From: Pseudomonadota bacterium
Lineage (GTDB): Bacteria; Pseudomonadota; Alphaproteobacteria; Rhodospirillales; 2-02-FULL-58-16
Length of the DNA stretch: 6,062 nucleotides
Assembly (NCBI GenBank): GCA_022572335.1
Contig: JACZWD010000159.1
Span: forward strand, 1 to 6,062
Direction: 5' to 3'
Shown: piece after piece, positions 5,877 to 6,062 of the stretch
How the letters are laid out: each line of letters begins with the position of its first letter
How positions within the stretch are numbered: position 1 is the stretch's first letter
The notes under the pieces: model-generated
What the model saw: the letters and a program-made list of their open reading frames with translations, nothing else
Databases searched by the model: none
What the model was told of the DNA's origin: nothing
Made by a program: the position numbers and the translations under genes

Positions 5877-6062
5877 TACGTCCCGAGGGCGCCGGCCAGG
5901 CCTTCCAGGTCGCCGGTGACGATGTCCCAGTCCCCTTCCGCGCTCAGCTCCGTCGTCTGGCCGGGCCCGTATTCGGTGCGGCGGGGGAAGAACGCGGTGC
6001 GCATGCCGTGGGAGGCGGCGTGGGCCCGGTCGTAGGTGTGCGATGCCACCATCATCACCTTC
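5876..6062 (-). CDS. Haloacid dehalogenase, type II, C-terminal end (5' partial)
   Basis: Read leftwards from the window edge, this gives 61 residues ending at TAG (5878-5876). The start is outside the window. The sequence is KVMMVASHTYDRAHAASHG, then MRTAFFPRRTEYGPGQTTEL, WDIVTGDLEGLAGALG and a final T. The 'VMMVASH--D---A---G-RTAF--R--E-GPGQ-T-L' pattern is the motif III/IV region and C-terminus of type II (L-2-haloacid dehalogenase-like) members of the HAD superfamily. The lysine at the edge lies near the motif III position, and the Asp of H-x-x-D is the motif IV acidic residue that helps hold magnesium or position substrate. Such enzymes hydrolyse 2-haloacids, but many family members have other phosphatase-like substrates, so the annotation should stay at family level. 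The nucleophile Asp is outside the window. The gene lies upstream of the AsmA gene on the same strand, with a 294-bp gap and an inverted-repeat element between them. Confidence 0.9.
   Translation of the reverse strand, partial: KVMMVASHTYDRAHAASHGMRTAFFPRRTEYGPGQTTELSAEGDWDIVTGDLEGLAGALGT

Overview
The window is GC-rich DNA with dense, strongly biased coding and reads as a chromosomal segment of an alphaproteobacterium, most likely Rhodospirillales-like. The taxonomic call is an inference from the protein types: a class I fumarase, an alphaproteobacterial-type ribbon-helix-helix (RHH) small protein, a very long AsmA-family protein, and a type II haloacid dehalogenase. No RNA genes, CRISPR array, complete insertion sequence or origin was seen.

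Layout. Positions 1-201 hold the C-terminus of a class I fumarate hydratase (+). Positions 202-718 hold no intact gene that I can support. This stretch carries a 5'-truncated, phage-tail-chaperone-like ORF remnant (+), a palindromic array of 10-bp units (480-541), and a truncated superinfection-immunity-type membrane gene (-). It looks like a scar. Positions 719-1954 are a compact + strand cluster: a LysE/RhtB-type exporter, a TfoX N-terminal-domain protein and an RHH protein, the last two joined by an ATGA overlap. Converging on it with a 3-bp gap is a 1207-residue AsmA-family protein (5581 down to 1958, -). It has a GTG start, a good Shine-Dalgarno sequence and a sigma70-like promoter about 90-115 bp upstream. 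Between it and the next gene lies a 117-bp inverted-repeat element (5760-5876). The window ends in the C-terminal 61 residues of a haloacid dehalogenase (-), whose stop codon touches that element.

How the genes relate. The fumarase is a citric-acid-cycle enzyme. The LysE protein would be an inner-membrane exporter. The TfoX-domain and RHH proteins are small soluble, probably regulatory proteins. The AsmA protein would be anchored in the inner membrane with a long periplasmic beta-rich body, a class tied to envelope lipid homeostasis or transport. Its sequence shows about three internal repeats separated by low-complexity linkers. I do not see a new multi-gene system. The items most worth a second look are the repeat-and-remnant scar at 202-718, the interleaved inverted repeats at 5745-5876, and the repeat architecture of the AsmA protein.
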